Source: G963678255 sp963678255 (GTDB lineage Bacteria; Cloacimonadota; Cloacimonadia; Cloacimonadales; WRIO01). Taken from it: a stretch of DNA of 64,000 nt. The position numbers were made by a program, and so were the translations under genes. Under the pieces are notes generated by a model that worked only from the letters and a program-made list of their open reading frames with translations, was not told the DNA's origin and did no database searches. The DNA is taken from assembly GCA_963678255.2 (NCBI GenBank), contig CAXXTW010000001.1, forward strand, positions 1,364,001 through 1,428,000, in the 5' to 3' direction. Shown in pieces: positions 37,382 through 44,876 of the stretch (position 1 is its first letter; every line of letters begins with the position of its first letter).

Positions 37382-38326
37382 ATGTCACTCAACATTTCTG
37401 TTAATATGAGTGCAATAAGCACAGCCAATAGTTTACGTTCACATTACTCAAATCTTGAGAAATCTGTAGCAAGATTATCTTCAGGCACAAAATTACAGTC
37501 TTCAGCAGATAGCCCAACACAAATGGCAACCCATAATATCTATGAAGGGAAGATAGCTGTATTTAATAAGGGAATTGAAAATGTAAGAGAAGGCATCTCT
37601 ATGATGCAAACAGCTGAAAGTACTTTAGAGTCTATTGGTGAACGCTTAATAAGAATGAAAGAAATAGCTGAACAAGTTTCAACAGGCACTTATTCAAATG
37701 AACAACGCATTATATTAAATTCAGAATTTTCAACCTTAGGTATCGAAATAGATCGTCTGGCAACCTTCTCCGATTTTAAAGGGATAAGAATGCTTGATGG
37801 ATCTTTATCAACCAGAAATGATATTGTTCGTCAGGGATCATGGTATCAAGCTAATAAACAAAAATTAACACCTGATAAAGTGAATCTAAGAAATAATGGA
37901 TTAAAGATTCAATTTGGAGATTCAAACAGAAGATTAGAAGACTACTACTTTTTAAAAATAGATGATATGCGGATGCAAGGTTTATTAAAAGACTATAAAC
38001 CCGAATTAGCTGCAAGTAAAAAAATAGCAGTATCAACACAGAATTCTGCACAGCTTGCTTTGACTGCTATTAATACAGCTTTAGCAAAACAAAATAAAAA
38101 CAGAATATATACCGGTATTTTCCAGGATAGACTTACAGCAACTTTACAAAATCTAGAAGAACACACTTACAATATTAAAGCTGCAGATGCGTCTATAACT
38201 GATGTTGATTTTGCAGAAGAAATGACAAATTTCACTAGTTTACAAATGTTAGCAGAGGCTGCAACTTCTATGTTAAGCCAAGCAAACATTCTTCCAAAAT
38301 TAGCACTAAAGTTATTGGGGAATTAA
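37382..38326 (+). CDS. Divergent flagellin (flagellin 1 of 6)
   Basis: A 314-residue flagellin with both conserved ends: an N-terminal D0/D1 (MSLNISVNMSAISTANSL, VARLSSGTKLQSSADS, GISMMQTAESTLESIGERLIRMKEIA) and a C-terminal helix (DASITDVDFAEEMTNFTSLQML, ANILPKLALKLLGN). It differs from the other five. The usual RINSAADDAAGLAIRE is replaced by a KLQSSADSPTQMATH sequence, and the central part lacks the tryptophan ladder. It may be a minor or basal filament protein, or have a specialised place in the filament. GGGAGG precedes the ATG. It is exported through the flagellar type III system and has no signal peptide. Confidence 0.9.
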   Translation: MSLNISVNMSAISTANSLRSHYSNLEKSVARLSSGTKLQSSADSPTQMATHNIYEGKIAVFNKGIENVREGISMMQTAESTLESIGERLIRMKEIAEQVSTGTYSNEQRIILNSEFSTLGIEIDRLATFSDFKGIRMLDGSLSTRNDIVRQGSWYQANKQKLTPDKVNLRNNGLKIQFGDSNRRLEDYYFLKIDDMRMQGLLKDYKPELAASKKIAVSTQNSAQLALTAINTALAKQNKNRIYTGIFQDRLTATLQNLEEHTYNIKAADASITDVDFAEEMTNFTSLQMLAEAATSMLSQANILPKLALKLLGN

Positions 38327-38474
38327 CCGATAGTAATTTAGATCTTTTAAAGATGAATAGATGTGATGAAAGATGAGCCCAAAAAAACTCGCCGTAGTAA
38401 TGTCATAACCAGAGAACTATAACCGAATTTACAGGGATGTAAAAAATTAAACAAATGATATCAGGGAGGATACA

Positions 38475-39461
38475 ATGTCACTCGTAATAAACCACAATCT
38501 CATGGCTATGAATACTGCAAGAAACCTAACAAATTCTTACGGAAAGTTAGGTACTAATGTTGAAAGATTATCAACAGGGTTAAGAATCAATTCTGCTGCA
38601 GATGATGCTGCAGGATTAGCAATCCGTGAAGGAATGCGTGGAGAAATTGCTGCCTTAAATCAAGGCATCAGAAATGCACAAGATGGTATTTCTATGATTC
38701 AGACAGCTGAAGGCGCTCTTTCAGTTATTGATGAAAAATTAATAAGAATGAAAGAACTTGCTGAACAATCAGCTTCTGGTACATACACAAACGAACAAAG
38801 AATGATAATCCATTCAGAATTTGCCGCTATGGCAGCAGAAATCGATCGTATCGCAACTGCTACCGACTTTAACGGTATAAAGATATTAAATGGAAATATT
38901 TCAGTGTCTGGTGAACAAGGTAACTGGTCCAGTAATAATACATGGACAAGTGCTCAGGGTAACTGGACAAATTCATCAGGTTGGAGAGAAGTTAATGGCA
39001 TTAATAGAAATGGTGAAGTCATTGGTGGTATCAAAATTCACTTTGGCACAGGTAACAACCGTGCGGAAGATTACTATTTTGTTAGAATCGCTGATGCAAG
39101 AACCTCTTCACTCTTTTCACAATCTGGGATAGATGGGATGAGTAAACAAGCAGCAAAAAATGTGGCAGTTTCTACTCAACATGCAGCCCAATTAGCTTTG
39201 GAAAGAATTAATACCGCTATACTTCGTAAGGAGAATATCCGTGCCCAACTAGGTGGAATTCAAAATCGTTTGGAAAATACCATTACAAATATATCAATTC
39301 AGGCTGAAAACTTACAAGCATCTGAATCTCGTATTTCTGATGTTGATATTGCTGAAGAAATGACTGAATTCACCAAGAATCAGATCCTTACTCAAGCTTC
39401 AGTAGCAATGTTAGCCCAAGCAAACTCTCTGCCACAAATGGCAATGAAACTCTTAGGATAA
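38475..39461 (+). CDS. Flagellin 2 of 6
   Basis: A 328-residue flagellin with classical ends: SLVINHNLMAMNTARNL, RLSTGLRINSAADDAAGLA and QAENLQASESRISDVDIAEE. The central segment carries four Trp spaced 5, 6 and 5 residues apart (NWSSNNTWTSAQGNW, then SSGW). These are followed by GGIKIHFGTGNNRAEDYYFVRI, which is shared with flagellins 3-6. It has no Cys, as is usual for exported flagellins. Its leader is of the GATATCAGGGAGGAT type shared with flagellin 1. It lies 148 bases after flagellin 1. Confidence 0.95.
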   Translation: MSLVINHNLMAMNTARNLTNSYGKLGTNVERLSTGLRINSAADDAAGLAIREGMRGEIAALNQGIRNAQDGISMIQTAEGALSVIDEKLIRMKELAEQSASGTYTNEQRMIIHSEFAAMAAEIDRIATATDFNGIKILNGNISVSGEQGNWSSNNTWTSAQGNWTNSSGWREVNGINRNGEVIGGIKIHFGTGNNRAEDYYFVRIADARTSSLFSQSGIDGMSKQAAKNVAVSTQHAAQLALERINTAILRKENIRAQLGGIQNRLENTITNISIQAENLQASESRISDVDIAEEMTEFTKNQILTQASVAMLAQANSLPQMAMKLLG

Positions 39462-39541
39462 TCCTTCAGGGATTAATTGTAATAATTATAAGACATTACT
39501 CGGCAAAAAAAAAAGAAAAAAAATAACGAAGAACAATAATT

Positions 39542-39636
39542 CTTGGTTGGTTCGGTAGCCTAGCATAGCCGACGTTAATCACAGCAGATAACGAAACTGC
39601 TTCTTCTCAAGGAAGATTTTTTACCAATCAAGGAGG
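39542..39636 (+). promoter_or_regulatory. Structured leader of flagellin 3
   Basis: CTTGGTTGGT (39542-39551) can pair over 10 bases (one G-U) with ACCAATCAAG (39623-39632), which touches the AAGGAGG site. Inside are CGTTA/TAACG around a loop with TCACAGCAG, and TCTTC/GAAGA. The block GGTTCGGTAGCCTAGCA at 39549-39565 is the complement, with one extra base, of 44144-44161. Related pairing occurs before flagellins 4, 5 and 6. Confidence 0.65.
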
Positions 39637-39640
39637 AAAA

Positions 39641-40621
39641 ATGTCACTCGTAATCAATCATAATATGATGGCAAGTATGGCTGCCCGTAATTTAAATGGT
39701 GCTTACCAAAGTATGGGTGAGTCAGTACAACGCTTATCAACCGGATTAAGAATTAATTCGGCAGCTGATGATGCAGCAGGAATGGCAATACGCGAAGGAA
39801 TGCGCGCAGAAATCACAGCAATGAATCAGGGTATTAGAAATGCTCAAGATGGTATTTCCATGATTCAAACCGCTGAAGGTGCTCTCTCAGTAATCGATGA
39901 AAAATTGATTAGAATGAAAGAGCTTGCAGAACAATCTGCAACAGGAACTTATACGGATGATCAGAGATTGATTATTCAATCCGAGTTTTCTGCGATGGCT
40001 GCAGAAATAGATAGAATAGCAACTGCTACAGATTTCAATGGTATAAAAGTATTAAATGGAAATGTATCAGTTTCAGGTGAATCAGGGAAATGGAGTACAA
40101 ACAACACATGGTCAGCTTCTCAGGGTTTATGGACCAACTCTTCAGGATGGAAAGAAGTAAATGGCACTGTCTCCGGTAAATCAATTATTGGTGGCATCAA
40201 AATTCACTTTGGGACTGGCAATAAAAGAGCAGAAGATTATTACTTTGTAAGAATCGGAGATGCTCGTACGGAATCTTTATTCCGTGATCAAAATACCAGC
40301 ACTAGAAATTCTACCCCTAATGTTGCCGTATCTACTCAGCACTCAGCACAGTTAGCTTTGGAAAAAATAACTACTGCAATTTTACGTAAAGAAAATATAA
40401 GAGCATCCTTAGGTGCAATGCAAAACCGTATCGAAAATACGATAACCAATTTATCAATACAAGCAGAAAATCTACAGGCTTCAGAATCAAGAATATCGGA
40501 TGTAGATATTGCAACAGAAATGACAGAATTTACAAGAAATCAAGTATTGACTCAGGCTGCAGTAGCAATGTTGAGTCAGGCAAACTCATTACCACAAATG
40601 GCTCTGAGATTACTTGGTTAA
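39641..40621 (+). CDS. Flagellin 3 of 6
   Basis: A 326-residue flagellin. N-terminal D0/D1 is SLVINHNMMASMAARNL, RLSTGLRINSAADDAAGMA and QGIRNAQDGISMIQTAEGAL. C-terminal D1/D0 is NLSIQAENLQASESRISDVD and SLPQMALRLLG. The centre has the four-Trp pattern (KWSTNNTWSASQGLW, SSGW) and the shared IHFGTGNKRAEDYYFVRIGD. AAGGAGG lies four bases before the ATG, directly after the leader stem. Part of the central DNA is nearly identical to flagellin 6, which suggests exchange between copies. Confidence 0.95.
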   Translation: MSLVINHNMMASMAARNLNGAYQSMGESVQRLSTGLRINSAADDAAGMAIREGMRAEITAMNQGIRNAQDGISMIQTAEGALSVIDEKLIRMKELAEQSATGTYTDDQRLIIQSEFSAMAAEIDRIATATDFNGIKVLNGNVSVSGESGKWSTNNTWSASQGLWTNSSGWKEVNGTVSGKSIIGGIKIHFGTGNKRAEDYYFVRIGDARTESLFRDQNTSTRNSTPNVAVSTQHSAQLALEKITTAILRKENIRASLGAMQNRIENTITNLSIQAENLQASESRISDVDIATEMTEFTRNQVLTQAAVAMLSQANSLPQMALRLLG

Positions 40622-40658
40622 GCAAAGTTTAGCTTAATGAGATAAGAATCTCTTCAAA

Positions 40659-40769
40659 GATTGGGTTTGGTTAGTAGATAATCCTCTTCACAGTAGGGGA
40701 TAATTAGCCAAAGAATTGCGGGTAGTATTTTTATACTCACAAGGAAGACTAACGAACCAATCAAGGAGG
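40659..40769 (+). promoter_or_regulatory. Structured leader of flagellin 4
   Basis: GATTGGGTTTGGTTAGT (40659-40675) can pair with ACTAACGAACCAATC (40748-40762) over 15 pairs with two single-base bulges and one U-G. The Shine-Dalgarno sequence AAGGAGG follows at once. Inside, ATCCTC/GGGGAT (40681-40701) closes a loop with TTCACAGTA. The loop word TCACAG recurs in leaders 3 and 5. Confidence 0.7.
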
Positions 40770-40773
40770 AAAC

Positions 40774-41757
40774 ATGTCACTGATAATAAATCACAATCTC
40801 ATGGCTCAAACTACTGCTCGTTACGTGTCTGGTTCATTTGACAAATTGAACACAAATACTCAGAAATTATCTTCTGGACTAAGAATAAGTTCATCTGCTG
40901 ATGGGGCTTCAGATATGGCAATCCGTGAGGGAATGCGATCAGAAGTCACAGCCTTGAATCAGGGAATCCGAAATGCACAGGACGGTGTTTCAATGATTCA
41001 GACAGCTGAAGGAGCCTTATCAGTAATAGATGAAAAGCTTATTCGAATGAAAGAGTTAGCAGAACAATCAGCAACAGGTACTTATACTGATGATCAAAGA
41101 TTGATTATTCAATCAGAGTTTTCAGCCATGGCATCTGAGATTGATCGAATTGCGACTTCAACTGATTTTAATGGTGTCAAGTTATTAAACGGAAACGTTT
41201 CAATAGCTGGAAGTAATGGTAAATGGACAACCCAAAAAACCTGGGTAACAGCAGAAGGCAACTGGACAAATTCTTCCGGATGGAAGGAAGTAACAGGAAC
41301 TGCCACTGCAAATGGAAAGATTAAAGGTGGTATCAAAGTTCACTTTGGTACTGGTAATAAAAGAGCAGAAGGATATTATTTTGTGAGAATCGCTGATGCT
41401 CGAGCCGAATCTTTATTTCGAGATGCAAATTCATCTACCCGGGATGCAAATCCAAATGTATCCGTTACAACACAACATGCTGCTCAGTTAGCATTAGAAA
41501 AAATCAGTACAGCAATATCCAGGAAAGATAATATTCGAGCCTCTTTGGGAGCAATGCAAAATAGACTAGAGAATACCATAACGAATTTGTCTTTTCAGTC
41601 AGATAACTTACAAACTTCTCAATCACGAATATCCGATATCGATATTGCCAGTGAAATGACAGATTATACCAGAAATCAGGTATTAACTCAAGCGGCAGTC
41701 GCTATGCTTGGACAAGCAAACTCGTTACCACAGATGGCAATGAGATTACTTGGATAA
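40774..41757 (+). CDS. Flagellin 4 of 6
   Basis: A 327-residue flagellin with standard ends (SLIINHNLMAQTTARYV; NLSFQSDNLQTSQSRISDID; SLPQMAMRLLG). It is the most changed of flagellins 2-6 in the assembly region: GLRISSSADGASDMAIRE replaces GLRINSAADDAAGLAIRE, and C-terminal QTSQSRISDIDIASEMTDYT differs from the others. The centre keeps four Trp (KWTTQKTWVTAEGNW, SSGW). It may pack at a different place in the filament. AAGGAGG precedes the ATG. Confidence 0.95.
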   Translation: MSLIINHNLMAQTTARYVSGSFDKLNTNTQKLSSGLRISSSADGASDMAIREGMRSEVTALNQGIRNAQDGVSMIQTAEGALSVIDEKLIRMKELAEQSATGTYTDDQRLIIQSEFSAMASEIDRIATSTDFNGVKLLNGNVSIAGSNGKWTTQKTWVTAEGNWTNSSGWKEVTGTATANGKIKGGIKVHFGTGNKRAEGYYFVRIADARAESLFRDANSSTRDANPNVSVTTQHAAQLALEKISTAISRKDNIRASLGAMQNRLENTITNLSFQSDNLQTSQSRISDIDIASEMTDYTRNQVLTQAAVAMLGQANSLPQMAMRLLG

Positions 41758-41798
41758 TCATTTTAACTGGTATTTATGAGGGATTCATCCTTTCTATA

Positions 41799-41906
41799 GA
41801 TTTGGTTTGGTTAGTAGAATATCCTCGTCACAGCGGGGTATGTTTAGCCAGAAATTTACGAACAGATGTCTGTTCATAAGGAAGACTAACAAACCAATCA
41901 AGGAGG
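41799..41906 (+). promoter_or_regulatory. Structured leader of flagellin 5
   Basis: GATTTGGTTTGGTTAGT (41799-41815) can pair with ACTAACAAACCAATC (41885-41899) over 15 pairs with two single-base bulges. Compared with leader 4, a U-G pair is here U-A, so the pairing is kept while the sequence changes. Inside, ATA(T)CCTC/GGGGTAT closes a loop holding GTCACAGC. AGGAGG follows the stem. Confidence 0.7.
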
Positions 41907-41910
41907 AAAC

Positions 41911-42891
41911 ATGTCACTCGTAATCAATCACAATATGATGGCTAACACCGCAGCTCGTAACTTAACTGACTCTTACGGCGCAATGGCCACTAATGTACAA
42001 CGCTTGTCAACCGGGTTACGTATCAATTCTGCTTCTGATGACGCTGCAGGATTAGCGATACGCGAAGGAATGCGTGCAGAAATTACAGCTATGAATCAAG
42101 GAATCCGTAATGCACAGGACGGAATCTCAATGATTCAAACAGCTGAAGGTGCTCTGTCTGTAATAGATGAGAAGCTTATCCGTATGAAAGAATTAGCTGA
42201 GCAATCCGCAACAGGTACTTATACTGATGATCAAAGATTGATTATTCAATCTGAGTTTTCAGCCATGGCATCTGAAATTGATCGTATTGCGACAGCTACT
42301 GATTTTAACGGTGTAAAACTGCTAAATGGTAACAAATCTGTTGCTGGATCTAGTGGGCAATGGACAAGTAACAAAACTTGGAGTTCTACTGAAGGTACTT
42401 GGACAAACTCTTCCGGATGGAAAGAAGTAACAGGTACTGTATCAGGAAAATCTATTGTTGGTGGTATCAAAATTCACTTTGGAACAGGTAACAAAAGAGC
42501 AGAAGATTATTACTTTGTAAGAATCGGAGACGCTCGTACAGAATCTTTGTTCCGTGATGCAAATTCTACAACAAGAGATACAACTCCAAACGTAGCTGTA
42601 TCAACTCAGCATGCAGCTCAGTTAGCTCTAGAGAAATTAAATACTGCAATTCAGAGAAAAGAAAATATTCGTGCTTCACTCGGTGCAATGCAAAATCGTA
42701 TTGAAAACACGATCACAAATCTTTCAATCCAAGCAGAAAATTTACAAGCTTCAGAATCTAGAATTTCTGACGTTGATATTGCAACAGAAATGACTGAATT
42801 TACCAGAAATCAAGTCTTAACTCAGGCTGCAGTAGCAATGTTAGGTCAAGCAAACTCTCTGCCACAAATGGCGCTTAGATTACTCGGCTAA
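41911..42891 (+). CDS. Flagellin 5 of 6
   Basis: A 326-residue flagellin of the main type: SLVINHNMMANTAARNL, RLSTGLRINSASDDAAGLA, NLSIQAENLQASESRISDVD, SLPQMALRLLG. The centre has the Trp ladder QWTSNKTWSSTEGTW then SSGW, almost identical in protein to flagellin 6. A 34-base tract around 42220 is identical to flagellin 4 although nearby codons differ. AAGGAGG precedes the ATG. It is likely one of the main filament subunits, though which copy dominates cannot be read from the sequence. Confidence 0.95.
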   Translation: MSLVINHNMMANTAARNLTDSYGAMATNVQRLSTGLRINSASDDAAGLAIREGMRAEITAMNQGIRNAQDGISMIQTAEGALSVIDEKLIRMKELAEQSATGTYTDDQRLIIQSEFSAMASEIDRIATATDFNGVKLLNGNKSVAGSSGQWTSNKTWSSTEGTWTNSSGWKEVTGTVSGKSIVGGIKIHFGTGNKRAEDYYFVRIGDARTESLFRDANSTTRDTTPNVAVSTQHAAQLALEKLNTAIQRKENIRASLGAMQNRIENTITNLSIQAENLQASESRISDVDIATEMTEFTRNQVLTQAAVAMLGQANSLPQMALRLLG

Positions 42892-42934
42892 TGTATAGCT
42901 AAGTCGGATTTTATGAGGGTATTCCTCTCTAATA

Positions 42935-43040
42935 GATGGTTCGGTCTCTTTTAGTATCTCTGTCACACCTACAGTAGATTTAGGGTGCAATGAGTATATT
43001 TCTTAAAGGGATAAATAAAAAAACGAACTAATCAAGGAGG
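42935..43040 (+). promoter_or_regulatory. Structured leader of flagellin 6
   Basis: GATGGTTCG (42935-42943) can pair with CGAACTAATC (43024-43033) over 9 pairs with one bulge and one G-U. AAGGAGG follows directly. The stem is shorter than in leaders 4 and 5 but the position is the same. Inside, CACACCTACAG...AGGGTG keeps a CACA/ACAGTAG core. Confidence 0.6.
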
Positions 43041-43044
43041 AATT

Positions 43045-44025
43045 ATGTCACTCATTATCAACCACAACATGATGGCTCAAACCGCTTCCCGTAACCTGAA
43101 CAACACATATGGTAACTTATCAAATTCAGTTCAGAGACTTTCCACAGGATTGAGAATCAATTCAGCAGCAGACGATGCTGCGGGTTTGGCAATCCGTGAA
43201 GGTATGAGAGCAGATATTTCAGCTCTTAATCAAGGTGTAAGAAATGCGCAAGATGGTATATCGTTAATACAGACCGCAGAAGGCGCTCTTTCAGTTATCG
43301 ATGAGAAATTGATAAGAATGAAAGAACTTGCAGAGCAGTCTGCTACAGGTACATATACTGATGATCAGCGTATGATTATCCAATCTGAATTTTCAGCAAT
43401 GGCAGCAGAAATTGATCGTATTGCTACGGCAACCGATTTCAATGGAGTAAAATTGCTGGATGGTAACAAATCAGTTGCAGGTAGCAGTGGACAGTGGACA
43501 AGCAACAAGACCTGGAGTGCGACAGAAGGAACTTGGACAAACTCTTCAGGATGGAAAGAAGTTACTGGCTCTGTCTCTGGTAAATCAATTATTGGAGGCA
43601 TCAAAATTCATTTTGGGACTGGCAATAAAAGAGCAGAAGACTATTACTTTGTAAGAATCGGTGATGCTCGTACGGAATCACTCTTCCGTGATGCTGGCTC
43701 AACGACAAGAGACACAAAACCGAATATAGCTGTTTCATCTCAACATGCTGCTCAATTGGCTTTGGAAAAAATCAATACAGCAATACAGAGAAAAGAAAAT
43801 ATTCGTGCTTCTCTTGGTGCTATGCAAAATAGACTTGAAAATACCATTACCAATATTTCTATTCAAGCAGAAAACTTACAAGCATCAGAATCTCGTATTT
43901 CAGATGTTGACATTGCTAGTGAAATGACGGAATACACTCGTAATCAAGTCCTGACACAAGCCGCCGTATCGATGTTGGCTCAAGCTAATTCTCTACCTCA
44001 AATGGCTCTCCGTTTACTCGGATAG
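43045..44025 (+). CDS. Flagellin 6 of 6
   Basis: A 326-residue flagellin: SLIINHNMMAQTASRNL, RLSTGLRINSAADDAAGLA, NISIQAENLQASESRISDVD, SLPQMALRLLG. The centre has the Trp ladder (QWTSNKTWSATEGTW, SSGW) and IHFGTGNKRAEDYYFVRIGD. It is the last of the array. A 33-codon ORF with a strong ribosome-binding site begins 22 bases downstream, before the terminator. Confidence 0.95.
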   Translation: MSLIINHNMMAQTASRNLNNTYGNLSNSVQRLSTGLRINSAADDAAGLAIREGMRADISALNQGVRNAQDGISLIQTAEGALSVIDEKLIRMKELAEQSATGTYTDDQRMIIQSEFSAMAAEIDRIATATDFNGVKLLDGNKSVAGSSGQWTSNKTWSATEGTWTNSSGWKEVTGSVSGKSIIGGIKIHFGTGNKRAEDYYFVRIGDARTESLFRDAGSTTRDTKPNIAVSSQHAAQLALEKINTAIQRKENIRASLGAMQNRLENTITNISIQAENLQASESRISDVDIASEMTEYTRNQVLTQAAVSMLAQANSLPQMALRLLG

Positions 44026-44047
44026 TGTTTAAGGATAGAGGTGAGCT

Positions 44048-44149
44048 ATGGAACCAAATAAATTTAAAAAACATTCAAGAAAAATCTTGGCTAAATCTGC
44101 TGTGGCAATGTCATCTCTGACTAAGTCAGATGGCATTGGGAGGTGCTAG
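44048..44149 (+). CDS. Possible 33-residue basic peptide after the flagellins
   Basis: The ATG has AGAGGTGA ending three bases before it, a very good ribosome-binding site. The product reads MEPNKFKKHSRKILAKSAVA and then MSSLTKSDGIGRC. It has a basic first half, a short hydrophobic stretch and a single terminal Cys. No family is recognised. The coding stretch overlaps a 14-bp hairpin (44106-44138), so the sequence may be constrained by RNA structure rather than protein, and the ORF could be chance. If real, it is co-transcribed with flagellin 6. Confidence 0.4.
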   Translation: MEPNKFKKHSRKILAKSAVAMSSLTKSDGIGRC

Positions 44150-44161
44150 GCTAACCGAACC
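44096..44161 (-). ncRNA. Hairpin and reverse-oriented copy of the flagellin leader motif
   Basis: On the plus strand CAATGTCATC(TC)TGAC-TAA-GTCAGATGGCATTG forms a 14-bp hairpin (44106-44138). Flanking it, TCTGCTGTG (44096-44104) and TGCTAGGCTAACCGAACC (44144-44161) are complementary, in the same order, to CACAGCAGA (39580-39588) and GGTTCGGTAGCCTAGCA (39549-39565) in the flagellin 3 leader. Read on the minus strand, the element therefore looks like another leader copy. It could pair in trans with the leader, or be the remnant of an inverted duplication. Function and transcription are unproven. Confidence 0.4.
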
Positions 44162-44162
44162 G

Positions 44163-44209
44163 GATGGGCGGAGAGACGTTTCCGCCCATCATCCTTCTAT
44201 TTTTTTAAA
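44163..44209 (+). terminator. Strong terminator of the flagellin cluster
   Basis: GATGGGCGGA / TCCGCCCATC is a perfect 10-bp GC-rich stem with an 8-base loop (44163-44190), followed by ATCCTTCTATTTTTTT. It follows the last flagellin and the hairpin element and probably ends the whole transcript. Confidence 0.85.
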
Positions 44210-44246
44210 AAAAAGTAATGCTCATCAACATCACAAATAAATATTG

Positions 44247-44283
44247 CCCGAAGTCATATAAATTGGCTTCGGGTCTTTTTTTT
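44247..44283 (+). terminator. Second terminator after the flagellin cluster
   Basis: CCCGAAG / CTTCGGG (44247-44253, 44267-44273) with a 13-base loop is followed by TCTTTTTTTT. It lies between the first terminator and the sigma factor gene. It may be a back-up, or the end of a small transcript beginning near 44215. Confidence 0.8.
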
Positions 44284-44361
44284 AAATTTTTTTTGAAGGT
44301 TTTCTACTTATAGTTTGTTATATTATAAGAGAATAGTATTTTGGTGAAAAGAGTATATGGA

Positions 44362-44874
44362 ATGAATTGGGAAGAGTTTATAAAAAATAAGAGTGGAAAA
44401 CTGCTGAATTATATCAGTAAGTTTGTTCGTATAAGAGAAGATGCAGAAGATATAATGCAATTCTCATTTATAGAACTTCTCAGAAATGCTCATAAACTAG
44501 ATGAACTATATCTGGAACAATGGTTATATCGGGTAGCCCATAACAAAGCTGTTAATCTTATAAAGAAAAATAACATACACAAGAAATATGCTCCTATTGT
44601 CGAATATGAATCAGAGTTGAATCAAAATCAAGAGTTAAGAGCAGATGACTCCAAAAAGGATAAAATTAGGCAATGCTTTCAGACATTAAAACCAAATGAG
44701 GCGTTTGCCATAGAGTTACAATATTATCAAAAAAAAACATACAAAGAAATAGCAGAAACTATGGGGTTGAGTGTATCAGCGGTAGAATCGATTTTAGTTA
44801 GAGCTAAAAAACAAATTAAAAAAAGATTGCAGGAAATAGAAAGCCAAATTGTTATAGGTAATGAAAGGAGTTAA
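44362..44874 (+). CDS. ECF-type sigma factor
   Basis: A 170-residue sigma factor. ATG at 44362 (MNWEEF) has GAG about 8 bases upstream; TTG or GTG codons up to 21 bases earlier are also open. Region 2 (LLNYISKFVRIREDAEDIMQFSFIELL, WLYRVAHNKAVNLIKKN) and region 4 (LKPNEAFAIELQYYQKKTYKEIAETMGLSVSAVESILVRAKKQI) are both present, with no region 3, as in extracytoplasmic-function sigma factors. The next gene, 2 bases on, is a zinc-binding anti-sigma factor, so activity is probably controlled by an envelope signal. It most likely drives its own operon, but no repeated promoter motif was identified. Confidence 0.88.
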   Translation: MNWEEFIKNKSGKLLNYISKFVRIREDAEDIMQFSFIELLRNAHKLDELYLEQWLYRVAHNKAVNLIKKNNIHKKYAPIVEYESELNQNQELRADDSKKDKIRQCFQTLKPNEAFAIELQYYQKKTYKEIAETMGLSVSAVESILVRAKKQIKKRLQEIESQIVIGNERS

Positions 44875-44876
44875 AA

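Noticed and set aside
37315..38474. Sigma-28 or sigma-54 promoters for the flagellins
   Set aside because: No convincing TAAA-N15-GCCGATAA or TGGCAC-N5-TTGCA pair was found upstream of the flagellins; the flagellar sigma consensus in this group may differ.
38327..43044. Cyclic di-GMP riboswitch in the flagellin leaders
   Set aside because: Leaders before flagellins are a plausible place, but the conserved GEMM-I core and the class II core are not seen. The shared motif is different and is reported as its own finding.
41109..43604. Antisense ORFs inside flagellins (41109-41336, 42246-42470, 43365-43604)
   Set aside because: They recur at the same place in each copy because the flagellin sequences are homologous. 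They have no ribosome-binding sites and are shadows.
39549..44161. Invertible flagellin cassette flanked by recombination sites
   Set aside because: An inverted match exists at 39549-39565 and 44144-44161, but it is short, has an extra base, and no invertase or recombinase gene lies in the window. It is kept only as one alternative reading of the complementarity finding.
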